From Triatoma infestans (taxonomy: Eukaryota; Arthropoda; Insecta; Hemiptera; Reduviidae): 64,000 nt of DNA. Made by a program: the position numbers and the translations under genes. Below, piece by piece: positions 24,201 through 64,000 of this stretch. Positions within the stretch are counted from its first letter, which is position 1; the number at the start of each line of letters is the position of its first letter. The notes under the pieces are model-generated. The model was not told the DNA's origin. It searched no databases and was given only the letters and a program-made list of their open reading frames with translations. The DNA lies in the NCBI GenBank assembly GCA_011037195.1, contig JAAEAF010002315.1, forward strand, positions 1-64,000. Direction: 5' to 3'.

Positions 24201-24397
24201 TGCCCGAGAAGACTTGTACCACTTTTTGGGTGAGTGTCCTCTTCTTTTAGAACTTAGATGTCTGTATTTTGGTAAAGGCTTTCTTAACAGATGCGAAATT
24301 ATAAATTATTTAACTGACAAGGTTTCATGCTGCACCTTGATTTCATACGCCCGCCATGCCTGGAGAATAAGGTATGAATGGATTTCAGATCTTCCTT
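21200..24397 (+). pseudogene. LINE ORF2 (endonuclease-reverse transcriptase), broken
   Basis: The endonuclease parts are visible as YNIAGLKSKV, FILLETF, LILFGDANVRIG and GDFTFV, the usual order of the APE-like domain. The RT follows: LKCNKAPGPDCIVYEFYKFS, then after a frameshift LREFQAGFRRGYSAIDNIFI, motif A CFFIDFKSAFDTVNHSSLFL, motif C LLYADDIFL (YADD at 23227-23238) and thumb RYKYLGVVLTPRLSFLPHL. The C-terminus has LCNSNAREDLYHFLGECPLL. Frame changes near 21810, 22750, 23070 and 23640 disable it. The catalytic Asp codons of motifs A and C remain. Confidence 0.85.
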
Positions 24398-24752
24398 AGT
24401 AATTTCTATTTTTTATATTTTCTTATAGCAGTTCATTTAAAATACTGTTACTGTTCGGTTTTGGATTTTGATTTAGTTTATTAGCATCTATATTTTTTGT
24501 ATAATTATTCTTATTCTTTTCGCTCATTAATTCAAGTAATATATTTTTATTTATTATATTTTTCATGTAATACTATCAGTACTTTTTTCTTTTTTCTTTC
24601 AGTTTTTTGTTTTTGTTTTTGTAAACTATGTAGTAAACTCTGGCAGAGGCTATTGCCATGCTATTTAATACTTTGTTTATTTTTCAGTTTTCACATGCTC
24701 TTTTTTCTTATTTATATTTCTTTTCTTTTGTTATTTGTATAATTTCAAAATA

Positions 24753-24789
<37 letters not shown>

Positions 24790-24803
24790 ATTATTATTAT
24801 TAT

Positions 24804-27147
24804 ACGCTTGGACTGAAACTTGAACAAGAGGATTGGAGTTGAGGGCAAGAGAGTCATAGAATTTTTTATGTTTAGTTTTGACGGCTTCAGATACATATGG
24901 GATTTTGGGATCGTTGTGGAGTTAGAGACATAGAATGAAGCATCTGCTATCTGTTAGAGAATTTTTGACTGAAAAGACTGAATTTTCTGGGAATTTGAGC
25001 GCTTGATTGAACCCCACAGTTCAAGTCCGTAAGTCTACGGAACCCCATGGGTAGATAAGTGTGAGGCTACCTAGCGCCCGCTCTAGCGGTTACGTCGCCC
25101 CGGACAAAAAGACAAATTGCCGCCCCTTATAAAATATATACACTATCGATCAGAAGTTTAGGATCAGTTAAAAAATTGGGCCTTGAACTACTTCACTATA
25201 GTCGATTGTGTCCAATTGAAATTCTTAAAGTTGCTCTTAAATCTGCCACGACAAGTCCCCCATAGTTTCCTTCGCTGGAACATGAATGACGGCAAGTGAA
25301 AACCAATATTTTTAATAAATTTCTAAGATTCTGGCTGAAGATTTTTATCGATGTAAAGCAGTTCACCTCTGAAGATATGCTATAGAAGACTTGTGAAGCT
25401 TTTGGATGGTTCTGACATTCCTTTTAACTGGGTGGCTCTGGTGAGAGAAATGCTTTATTCTATAGGAGCGCAGGACACCTAGGCGGCGCAGCAAACGGTC
25501 GTGGTCTCTAATAACTTAAAAAAAATTTCTCTAAACTCTGTAGAGAACAACTTTTCATATAACATCCACTATAGATTGATATGTCCCTTGGCTATTGGTA
25601 GTGCATATGTAAATATTAGGAGCAATATCATTAAAACCAGATTGATAACTCAAATTAGAGTAGCGTGATCGTCACCCCAGGATTTTTTTATAATGGAATA
25701 GCCCATTTATGTGATCCTAAAAGAGTTGCTTTACTTGTGCGGAGGGCAAAATGTTAATATTATGCACTTTATTTTGGAATGCCCTTATTATAAATGTTTG
25801 AGAAGGAGGTTGTTAAATAGGTATTTTACCTTCACACAGTTCTTATGTTTTTGCTAACTTACTAGATATAGAAAATAAAGAAAAGTTAAACCGCTTATTT
25901 TATTTTAACTCTGAGGATTTGGAGGAAAGGTATACATAGGTTTGTAAAGGTATTATTTAATACCTACGATGAGATCCCTCAAACTCCTTCCCTAAAATAA
26001 TTTGTATAAATGAATAAAGTCTTTTTAAATCATTGTTACTATCTACTTATTAATCAAATATTTAATATTATTTTATTATTTTGAAGATTAAGCTGTAATC
26101 TTTGTAATATTTCTACTTGTAATGTTTGTATTTTTTGTCCAGCTTTGTGCAGAGGTCAATCTCTTGCTATAGAAATTCATAGTTTCTTTAGGGAATAAAT
26201 AAATAAATATTGAATGAAATTTCTCCAGAAATGTTTCAAGCAATTGGACCAGCCATTTCAAGAGATTTTGAAGCTGCTTTCAAAAATATATCAAATACAA
26301 TATTCGATCAAATACCAACAAATGAAATTAGCCCGTAAATTTATTGACGATTTAGATAAAAATTCTTGAACTGTATGTTGGTAGTTATATATAAATGCTT
26401 ATGAAAATAATGATTATATATGATGGATTACTATTTGAAACTATCCTTCAATAGTCTTAAATTTCTCATTTTAACATTGTATCTAAGTTATTACATACGA
26501 TAATATTAATATTCCCAGCCCTCCATAGCTTCTATCTGTAAAACAAATGTAAGAAATCTGAACCTCACCAGAAAAAGAAAGGAGGGAAAAATATCGTATC
26601 AAGCATTATTCCAGAAAAATATCTTGGCAAATAATATGCCAAGAATTATCTTAGTGATTTCTCCTTAAAAACACCGACGAATTTTATTAACTTTGGTATA
26701 GTAACTACAAAGTTTGTCGATTACAATTTTGAAAACTGGAGTAAGAGAAACTTGTGTGAGTGTTTCACACCAGATTTTTTTCGTTTTCTAATTAATAAAG
26801 TAACAAATTAAAATTGTTATATTTGTAGTTATAAACTTGGCCACCAGATAACAACACCTACTGAGAAATCAATTTTATTTGTAGTTATATAGTTTGTCAC
26901 TAGGTGTCACTACTTCCAAAGGTTTTTTTGCGAGTCCATTACGCTAACAAATTCCCGTCCCTTCCTAAAGACGCATTTTAAACTTGAAAACTTTTTACAT
27001 CAGAGGATGGCGCTGTGATCGGGTGGCAAATTTTGGAACTACAGTTCTGTATATCTAGAAGCTTGTGCTTTCTAGCGGCAATTATTTGAACTACTACAAA
27101 TTCTGAATTAAGTAAGTGCTGTTACCTGTCGGTTAATTCTGAAACTT
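24804..27147 (+). repeat. Segmental duplication, copy 2
   Basis: The partner of 17180-19640, starting right after the (TTA)n tail of the LINE. It contains the same Jockey piece, Tc1-like terminal sequence, LINE relic (about 25365-26200) and palindrome. A deletion of about 110 bases at about 26640 relative to copy 1. The end GGTTAATTCTGAAACTTC corresponds to GGCTAATTCTGAAACG at 19617. Confidence 0.9.
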
Positions 27148-28070
27148 CTGAAAAAAATTATATTTGTTCCTTATCTCTATTTTTTTTATGCCTTTTATTA
27201 ATTATTCAATTATTTGTTAAAGGAGGCTAATTGTGACTCTAAAATTAATCATGTTATTTCTCGCTTATTAAGATACATGTATTTATTATATTTAATCCCG
27301 ATTTAAAATATTCTTCCAAATAATTGTGAAGGGTGTCTATCCTGAACAAATTGTCCTGCTAATTGCCGTCACAAGCATTGCTATTGGATTGATAGAGAGC
27401 TTGCTATATCATACAATGCAATTTTATTTATAATCCTCACCTCCATTATTTATCTGTTGTACATGTCCACTAACCGTTTATTTGCAAATGAATTATACAA
27501 TAAAGGAATGAAGGGTGATTGTTTTATACCAAATTTCTTTCCCTAAATCGCGGCAATAGACTAAATAAATTTAGCGATGACAAATCTAGATTATGAGGGA
27601 AAATGCAGTCTTTGTCAACAAAGCATCATTTTGATTAGGAACATAATTTTTTATTTGTACAACCATTATTTGAGTCTTATTTTTCGCATTATTTGTTTGT
27701 CTCAAAAGTTTTATTTTCGGGACTTCATCAATCATCAGTTATTTTAGTAGTACTTTAGAGAAAAGCATATTGCTTATCAGTTATTTTAGGGATACTTTAG
27801 AGAAAAGCGTATTGCTACTGTTCCCCTAGAAAAATGTGGCAAATACAAGAGTTAAGAATTTATGTGTAGATAGTATTCAACGTTTAAAAAAAATCGTTGC
27901 AGCCAATTTCGAGAAAATCACGAAAAAGTGAAAACAAAAATTCAGTAAATTCGCACTATCGGATGGATTTTGCCATGTGTGCAATCCAAAATGTAAATTC
28001 TGGCAAATTGAATTAATTAACTGGTTTTGTTCTTACTTTTTTTGCAATGTTAAGCCTTTGCACTTCTATG
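27148..28070 (+). repeat. Dispersed repeat and short tandem duplication
   Basis: At 27732-27818 a unit of about 43 bases beginning ATCAGTTATTTTAG and holding ACTTTAGAGAAAAGC is repeated about twice. From 27790 to 27990 follows a copy of the dispersed repeat (CAATTTCGAGAAAATCACGA, AATTCAGTAAATTCGCACT, GGATTTTGCC). No gene is supported in the rest. Confidence 0.5.
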
Positions 28071-28187
28071 GCTAGTGCAGCGCTCGCTCTAGTGGTTACG
28101 ACGCCCCGAATAAAAAGACAAATTGCCGCCCCTTCATATATATATCGCGGCAATAGACTTTATAACGCGGTAGTATATATATATATA

Positions 28188-29682
28188 TACTACCGATCAG
28201 AAGTTTGGGATCAGTAAAAAAATTTAGTTTTTTACTTAAAGAAAAATATAGTTACATTGTAACAAGAATTTTCCAGTATCGTGATTTATGCATAATACCT
28301 TCCTCATTTAAATGGCACCTTTTAAAATAAATATTTTATTAACATAATATACCTTTATACGCCCGGAGCCCTTCTGCGGTTGCCCAGAAGCCTCATTGAC
28401 GCCTCTATCAAGGAATGGATAGTAGACCAGCATCTGCAATGGTGGGAAAGAACGCCAGGGCAGAGGCAGGCTAAATTCTTTGTTAAGATATTTACCTACA
28501 TTCACCAGGGATCTACTGAGTCATAGCCGAAGAGATATAAGGACCACTAACAGGGCATTGCAGGCGGCTATAGGCACATACACCATTGACTAGAAGCATA
28601 CAACGCGTTTTGCCGTTTCTGCAGGGCCGAGGAGGAAACGGTTTAAAAAATATGGTGATCATGAAAATTTACATCGCTCCGCGAGACCAAAATCACCAAC
28701 CACAAGTCAGGATATGTTCATTATTTTATGAAATAAAAGAAACAGACGATTCACAGCTCCCAAAATCAGAGGGGAAGTTATTAAAACAAGTTCGAGGCCA
28801 ATTTCTGACTCAACTGTTCAAAGGTGACTTCGTCAAGCGAACTTAATACGAGGAGTTGTAACGCTGAAACCATTATTAAAGGGTGCAAACAAGAAGAAAC
28901 GTTCAGAGTGGGCTTGAAATACAAAGACTTCACAGTGAAAGGTTGGAGGAACCTTTCATCAGCTCAGAAAAACTACATTCACAATGCATAATACCCACCG
29001 TTATGCACAGAGAGGGCTCGGTCATGGTTTGGGGATGTTTTTCACACTATGGAATAAGTGATCTCGTCCGTATTGACGGGATAATGAAAAAAGAAAATTA
29101 TAAAAGCATTTTAGAAAATCAGGTCTTACCCTGCGGTCAGCGGATTGATTGGGGATAAAGTCATTATGCAACAGGACAGTGATCCTAAAGGTACTTCCAA
29201 ATTATGTAGACAATACCTTAAGGAAACAGGAGATGAAAAATACATGTTAATATGGTCTGGCCCTCGCAATCCCCGGTCTTGAACCCAATTGAAGTTTTTG
29301 TGGGATGAGCCAGATGGAAAAGTTCGTATCAAGTGCCCTAATTCTCCAGATGCTCTGTGGCAGATACTGTGCAGTGTGTGGAGTAATATTGAATTGGGAA
29401 CAATCAATAAATTGATTGAGAGAAGCCTAGAATTATAAGAGAAGTAATTAAGCGGAGAGGTGGTCACTTTGATAAAAAAGCCGTTTAGTCGAAATTTATT
29501 TTCGCGAAAGATTTATACTTTGTAATGAATTTGTTATCGCTTATATTATGGTATATAGATTAAATAAACCATTTTTGAATTACTGACATTTTATTTCTTT
29601 CATAACATATCATTAAATTAACAAAAATATATATAATACATTTTTATTCTAGGTGGTCCAAACTTTTTACCAGCAGTGTATA
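28188..29682 (+). mobile_element. Tc1-like DNA transposon, decayed, with nested LINE piece
   Basis: The left end TACTACCGATCAGAAGTTTG and the right end CAAACTTTTTACCAGCAGTG are imperfect inverted repeats next to TATATA runs, as expected for TA-targeting Tc1 elements. Transposase pieces: STVQR, LKPLLKGANKKKRSEWA, GSVMVWGCFSHYGISDLVRI then DGIMKKENYKSILENQVLP, and VIMQQDSDPK. The GSVMVWGCFS and QQDxDPKxT blocks carry the DDE-domain signature. Frameshifts and stops are frequent. About 300 bases of a LINE interrupt the 5' part. Confidence 0.85.
28340..28645 (+). pseudogene. LINE C-terminal fragment nested in the Tc1 element
   Basis: Reads SIKEWIVDQHLQWWERTPGQ then RQAKFFV and, near the right end, FCRFCRAEEET, the zinc-finger end of an RNase H-bearing LINE like the one at 11926-13980 (CRFCGEAEETP). 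It is inserted between the left terminal repeat and the DNA-binding part of the Tc1 transposase. Confidence 0.65.
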
Positions 29683-30775
29683 TATATTTTTTTTAAGCAA
29701 GTCTATGCATGTTCAAACACATGCTGATAAAATTTTGCGTGCTAATGCTATTCTGTTCAGAGAAGTATATGCTTGTTCAAACAAGTTCAGGCATCGTCCT
29801 TTACAAATTCTGCGATAATTTTTTAATAATAAATATTTTTAGCTTTAAGACATAAACAATGTAAATACGCTACGCACTATAAATTTTTAACGAACGAAAA
29901 AATCGATTAGTGAAATTTGAGTATTTAACACAAAAATATTTTTCCCCACACTTACAGCCAAAATGGCGCCCCAAACAAACATCCTAGAGCGGGGCCCTGG
30001 GCTAACTTACTTTACACCCACCATTTTACAAAGCTCAAAACTACTAATAGGGGAATTTTGCGTTCGACCGCAATCCACCTAAAATCAAATTCAATTAAAA
30101 TGATATATATTAATCACTGTTTACATTTGTGCAGCTAGCAATTAAAGTTCAAAGATAAATCATTTGTAGCCGTTATCGGGATAAAATAATAATAAACTAC
30201 AAAAACGTATTCTGTAAGGTCGATCTTTCCGGTTATTTTCCAGTTTTCTTCAAATTTGTAATGATTGGATTGAGTCCCCTAATATTAGATTAATATATAA
30301 TAGATCAACCAGATACATATATATTCTTCAACAACATCTGATAATTTCTTAGAAATGTTGCTTATTTATTTCAGTAGCATCTATGACTCTGGTGTGCTAC
30401 TGTTCCTGATAGTTTTAAAGATTCGATAATTTTCCCTATACATATGGTGTGAAACCCTCACACACAACTTTCTCTCATTCCAGTTCTTAAAATTTCAACA
30501 TAAGTTGTTTATCAATACATTAACTGGCATCCCTAATTTAGATCTTCATGAAATCTTATAAATTAAAACTTTTATTTGATAAAGGCCTAAAAAAAAAAAG
30601 GCAAAGAAATTCCAGATCGGCCAAGGAATTGGTTGGTAAGTTGCCAGATAAGTGCTTTACTGTGTAAAAGCGTTATATGAACTATAATAACTTGTATTAT
30701 TAATATATTTATATGATAGGTACTGAAAAACTAGTAAAAGGAAACTTATATACTTGATCTTCCTAGTTTTTCTTC
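29683..30775. other. Intergenic stretch, mostly unassigned
   Basis: No gene is supported. At 29950-30000 GGCGCCCCAAACAAACATCC recalls the GCCCC-rich piece of the 2.4 kb duplication. Near 30447 the palindrome GGTGTGAAACCCTCACAC is the reverse form of the repeat at 19238, and TTCTCTCATTCCAG follows as at 46010. Confidence 0.4.
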
Positions 30776-31130
30776 AGAATTCTGAATTCAATGAAACATA
30801 GTAGTTGTGGTGGTTGGTAACCGCAGAGCTGGAAAGTATCAGAGGACATTTTCCGTGGTAGCCTGCTTCATTTTGTGGTCATCGACCGGTTTCGGGCTTT
30901 TTTCAGACAGTTGTGACAACACAGACTTGCACAGAGAGCAAATTCAGTTTACACACTCAAGCCAGAAGCACACGCTGTACAACATTTGCACAGTGGCAGC
31001 AATTGCTTTATTAATAAGCAAACTGAGAAAGACTCCATAAGTGGAGATGGACCACGGAAAATGTCTCTGATGCTTTCCAGCTCTGCGGCGGAACCAAGCA
31101 CCACAACTACTACGTTTCATTGAATTCAGA
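30776..31130. repeat. Complete foldback element, ACCGGTCGATGACC family
   Basis: The long inverted ends run from TTCTGAATTCAATGAAAC (left) through GTAGTTGTGGTG, CGCAGAGCTGGAAAG and ACATTTTCCGTGG, and return as CCACGGAAAATGTCTCTGAT through GTTTCATTGAATTCAGAA (right), about 90 bases with small gaps. The middle has GTGGTCATCGACCGGTTTCG and ACACAGACTTGCACAG. No open reading frame, so non-autonomous. Confidence 0.8.
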
Positions 31131-31349
31131 AACTCTGTTTCAATGAAACGTATTCTGTCAGCAGGAGATAGTGACAATAAAAAAAAAAAAATTGCTACAA
31201 TTCCCAATATCCGGACAGCCCAACAGACTCCTACCATCCCAGACTGTGACTCTCTGCTCATATCCCCGCCCCTCTTTTTCACTATATCCTCTTATACTTT
31301 TTCTTTCCCATAAATCAATAAATGATTTAAATGCTTGAAACAAAATTTT

Positions 31350-33387
31350 CTTAATTTCTTTTTATTATTATTATCACTTAGGGAAAATATAATAAAATAA
31401 TCAGAAAAATTGGTATATATATTTTTGTTTGACAAGAAATTGATTTACAAATTGGATCTAAATTGTAGTTGTTTTTTTTTTTTTGTTTTGTTTTTGTTTT
31501 GAAGACAAACAAGCTCTCGCACACACATACATTATACAACTCAGCTTTATACGCCAAAATAAGCAAATTATTATTAATATTTTTTTTAAATATTTTTTTT
31601 TTTTTTTTTTTTTTCATTTCGACAATATATGAGACAAACATTCATCAACGAGCCCGACTAAAAAATGTCAGAAAAAGCAACACTTTGTTATATTTTTTTT
31701 TTTTTTTAATGTATCATTTTTGTTTCACTGTCTTTTAACTGTTAAAAAAAAAAAACAAAAACAAAAAGTAAATAAAATAATTTCACAAAACAAAAAAATT
31801 AACATAAATAAATGCATTTTTATGAAAGTAACAAAATCCATGGGAACTTAAAAAAATGTATGCCCCATGAATAATAAATAAAAAAAATTCTTCATGAAAA
31901 TTAATTATACATTTTTTTATATACCCCTAGCAAAAAAAATTAAAATAAAAATAAAAAGAGGACATTTCTCTTATGAACAAATTTGATTTACTGAATTTGT
32001 TTTTATTTCTTCCTTACTTTCTTCAATTAATTAAGTTCATAAGAGAAAATTAAAATACACTGTACAATGTATAATTTACCCTACGACACAATATAAATAG
32101 TATAAACTAATTATTATTATTATTATTTTTTTTTTTTATTCATGTTCCTTTAAAAAAAAAAAAAACAAAAAACATACAAATTTAATTCATACTTTATACA
32201 TATAATCAGCATTCAATTTTTTATTCATTTCATTGAAATAGAGGTAAAGTTTTTTTTTTTTTTGTTTACGAAGTTTTTATGTATTTGGTCGAGTTAATTT
32301 ATAATAATTTAACAATTCAAAATAAATGTTTTTAAAAGGATGCTCTAATGACACTGCTGCCAACTTTGTGCTATGAAAGTTTAAAAACAAAAAATTATTA
32401 GCTGATTAATATTTTTTTTTTTTTTTTTAAGCAAGTTTGCTTAACTTGCGCAATGATGATTAAGAAGTTATCACAATAAATTTTAAAATAAAACAAAACA
32501 AAATAAATGGTTGACAGACCAAACAAAAAAATAAACCACGATAAATATGAAAATTAAAAAAAAAAACAAAATAACGAATAGTTCACAATACACATAAAAA
32601 TTGGCCACTTATAAAACTGTACATAAAGGAATTGGTTTTTTTTTTTTTTTTTAATTTTTTTTTTATATCTCATGGTAACTTTTAAAAATTTGTGCATTAT
32701 AATTATATAAACTGTCTTCAACACAGGCCTAATATAAAGTACACATTAATGATTTATTTTTTTTTTTTTAATTTAATTTTTTTTTCTTTCCCTTGGTACA
32801 CTGCACTATATAGGTCTTCAATTTTTTTTTTTTTTTTTTTTTTAATAATATGTCTATATATTTTTTATTTTTAAAGATTTCATTTTTTTGTTTTGTTTTT
32901 TTTTTTTTTTTGTTAAATTTTCACAAAAATGAAAAATGCAAGCTACTAAAAAATTTTTTTTTTGCATTGAAGATAATGAAGCATACTTTTTGAATCTTTC
33001 TTGTTCAATACTTTAAAAACAATCATTTTATTTTATTCCCCCACAATTTCACATATAAATTAGCATTTTTCCCCCCTCCTCCTACTTACTTCCCCGCTAT
33101 AAAACCAAAAAGAAGAGTACCATTTTGAACATCCTTATATATATTTTTTTTTTTTTTTTTTTCCAAATTTATACGTATATATTTATTTGAACCTAATTTT
33201 TTTTTTTTTTTTTTTTTTTCATTGTAAATAAACCAAAAAATAAAAAATTTAAATAAATTAGGGAAGAAGTGGTGGCAGTAAATGTAAAAACTCTATTATT
33301 ATTATTATTATTATTATTATATTATTTTGTTTCTTAAAGTTGTATGGAAGTATAAGCGAGATATGTACGCAATCTCGCCACACCATT
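31350..33387 (-). other. Probable 3' untranslated region downstream of exon 8A
   Basis: Lies directly after the exon 8A stop in the direction of transcription. It has no recognisable coding sequence or transposon. It is marked by at least ten runs of 10-27 T on the plus strand (for example near 31595, 32640, 32822, 32893, 33147, 33199), which would be A tracts in the transcript. Possible AATAAA signals (TTTATT on the plus strand) occur, for example near 33180 and 31358, but the true end cannot be chosen. Confidence 0.45.
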
Positions 33388-63640
<30,253 letters not shown>

Positions 63641-64000
63641 AATATATCAATTTGCGGGAAAATTTGAAACTACCGGCAGATACATGTTTATTTATTTTAC
63701 TATTTACTATCTAGATTAATAATCAAAATTGAAATTAATATAACTAATTTAGAGTGTATTCAACATTACTGGAAAAGCGGATATAACTATTTGCTACATA
63801 AATAGAATGTTTTATTTCTTCTGGATTTCAATAAAATAAAACGTTTCATGTTTTGCCACTAGAATGTGCGACCATCGATATCTGATTTTTTCTTTTAATT
63901 TGAATTTCTTTACTAATAATTTTTACATACATTATTTCGAACCATCGACTGAACTTTTCATAAATGGATCAAACCCTATCTTATATTAATCATTTATAAT
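63641..64000. other. AT-rich upstream sequence, no feature seen
   Basis: Upstream flank of the Galphaq leader. No coding potential or repeat is recognised. Confidence 0.5.

Larger units (their letters stand above)
19650..24803 (+). mobile_element. Nearly full-length decayed LINE (endonuclease-RT non-LTR retrotransposon)
   Basis: A 5' UTR-like region precedes ORF1 at about 20234. ORF2 covers about 21200-24397, followed by a 3' UTR with GTAAACTCTGGCAGAGGC, AATAAAGTA and a (TTA)n tail at 24757-24803. The whole element is plus strand. It lies between the two copies of the 2.4 kb duplication. Several frameshifts make it inactive. The exact clade is not decided; the C-terminal CxxC...HFLxxCP and the tail resemble CR1/Jockey-group elements. 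Confidence 0.9.

Noticed and set aside
31378..31738. Overlapping open frames rich in Phe or Lys on both strands
   Set aside because: They are translations of homopolymer T/A runs.

Overview
This is a window of animal nuclear DNA, almost certainly from an arthropod and probably an insect with a large, repeat-rich genome. The evidence is the low GC content with long A/T tracts, a split gene spread over 30 kb, abundant non-LTR retrotransposons, a tRNA-derived SINE, and Tc1, piggyBac and Harbinger transposon remnants. The order and species cannot be read from the sequence.

One host gene is convincing: a complete G protein alpha-q subunit (Galphaq) on the minus strand. Its coding exons run from the start codon at 63024 to two alternative stop codons at 37678 and 33388. 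All exons join in phase to a 353-residue protein. Three exon positions exist as two mutually compatible versions: exon 4 (4B at 48526-48654, 4A at 48098-48226), exon 7 (7B at 38429-38536, 7A at 38040-38147) and terminal exon 8 (8B at 37678-37760, 8A at 33388-33470). The choices affect switch I, the guanine-contacting TCAT loop, and the receptor-coupling C-terminus. A broken partial copy of the exon 7B end sits at about 38867-38926.

Layout. 1-17090: intergenic DNA with SINE copies, a Harbinger fragment, several LINE 3' ends, an inverted LTR-retrotransposon junction, foldback repeats, and a long RT-RNase H LINE remnant (11926-13980, minus strand). 17180-27150: a duplicated segment of about 2.4 kb, its two copies bracketing a decayed but nearly full-length LINE (about 19650-24803). 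28190-29685: a decayed Tc1-like element with a LINE fragment inside it. 31350-33387: a tract full of homopolymer T runs, probably the 3' untranslated region behind exon 8A. 33388-63024: the Galphaq gene. Its introns hold a piggyBac deletion derivative, SINEs, a solo LTR, foldback elements and tandem repeats. 63025-64000: its leader and presumed promoter.

No rRNA, functional tRNA, CRISPR array or prokaryote-style operon was seen. The best candidates for something new are the alternative Galphaq exons with unusual guanine-site residues, and a hammerhead-ribozyme-like hairpin module that recurs in several apparently unrelated repeat families.
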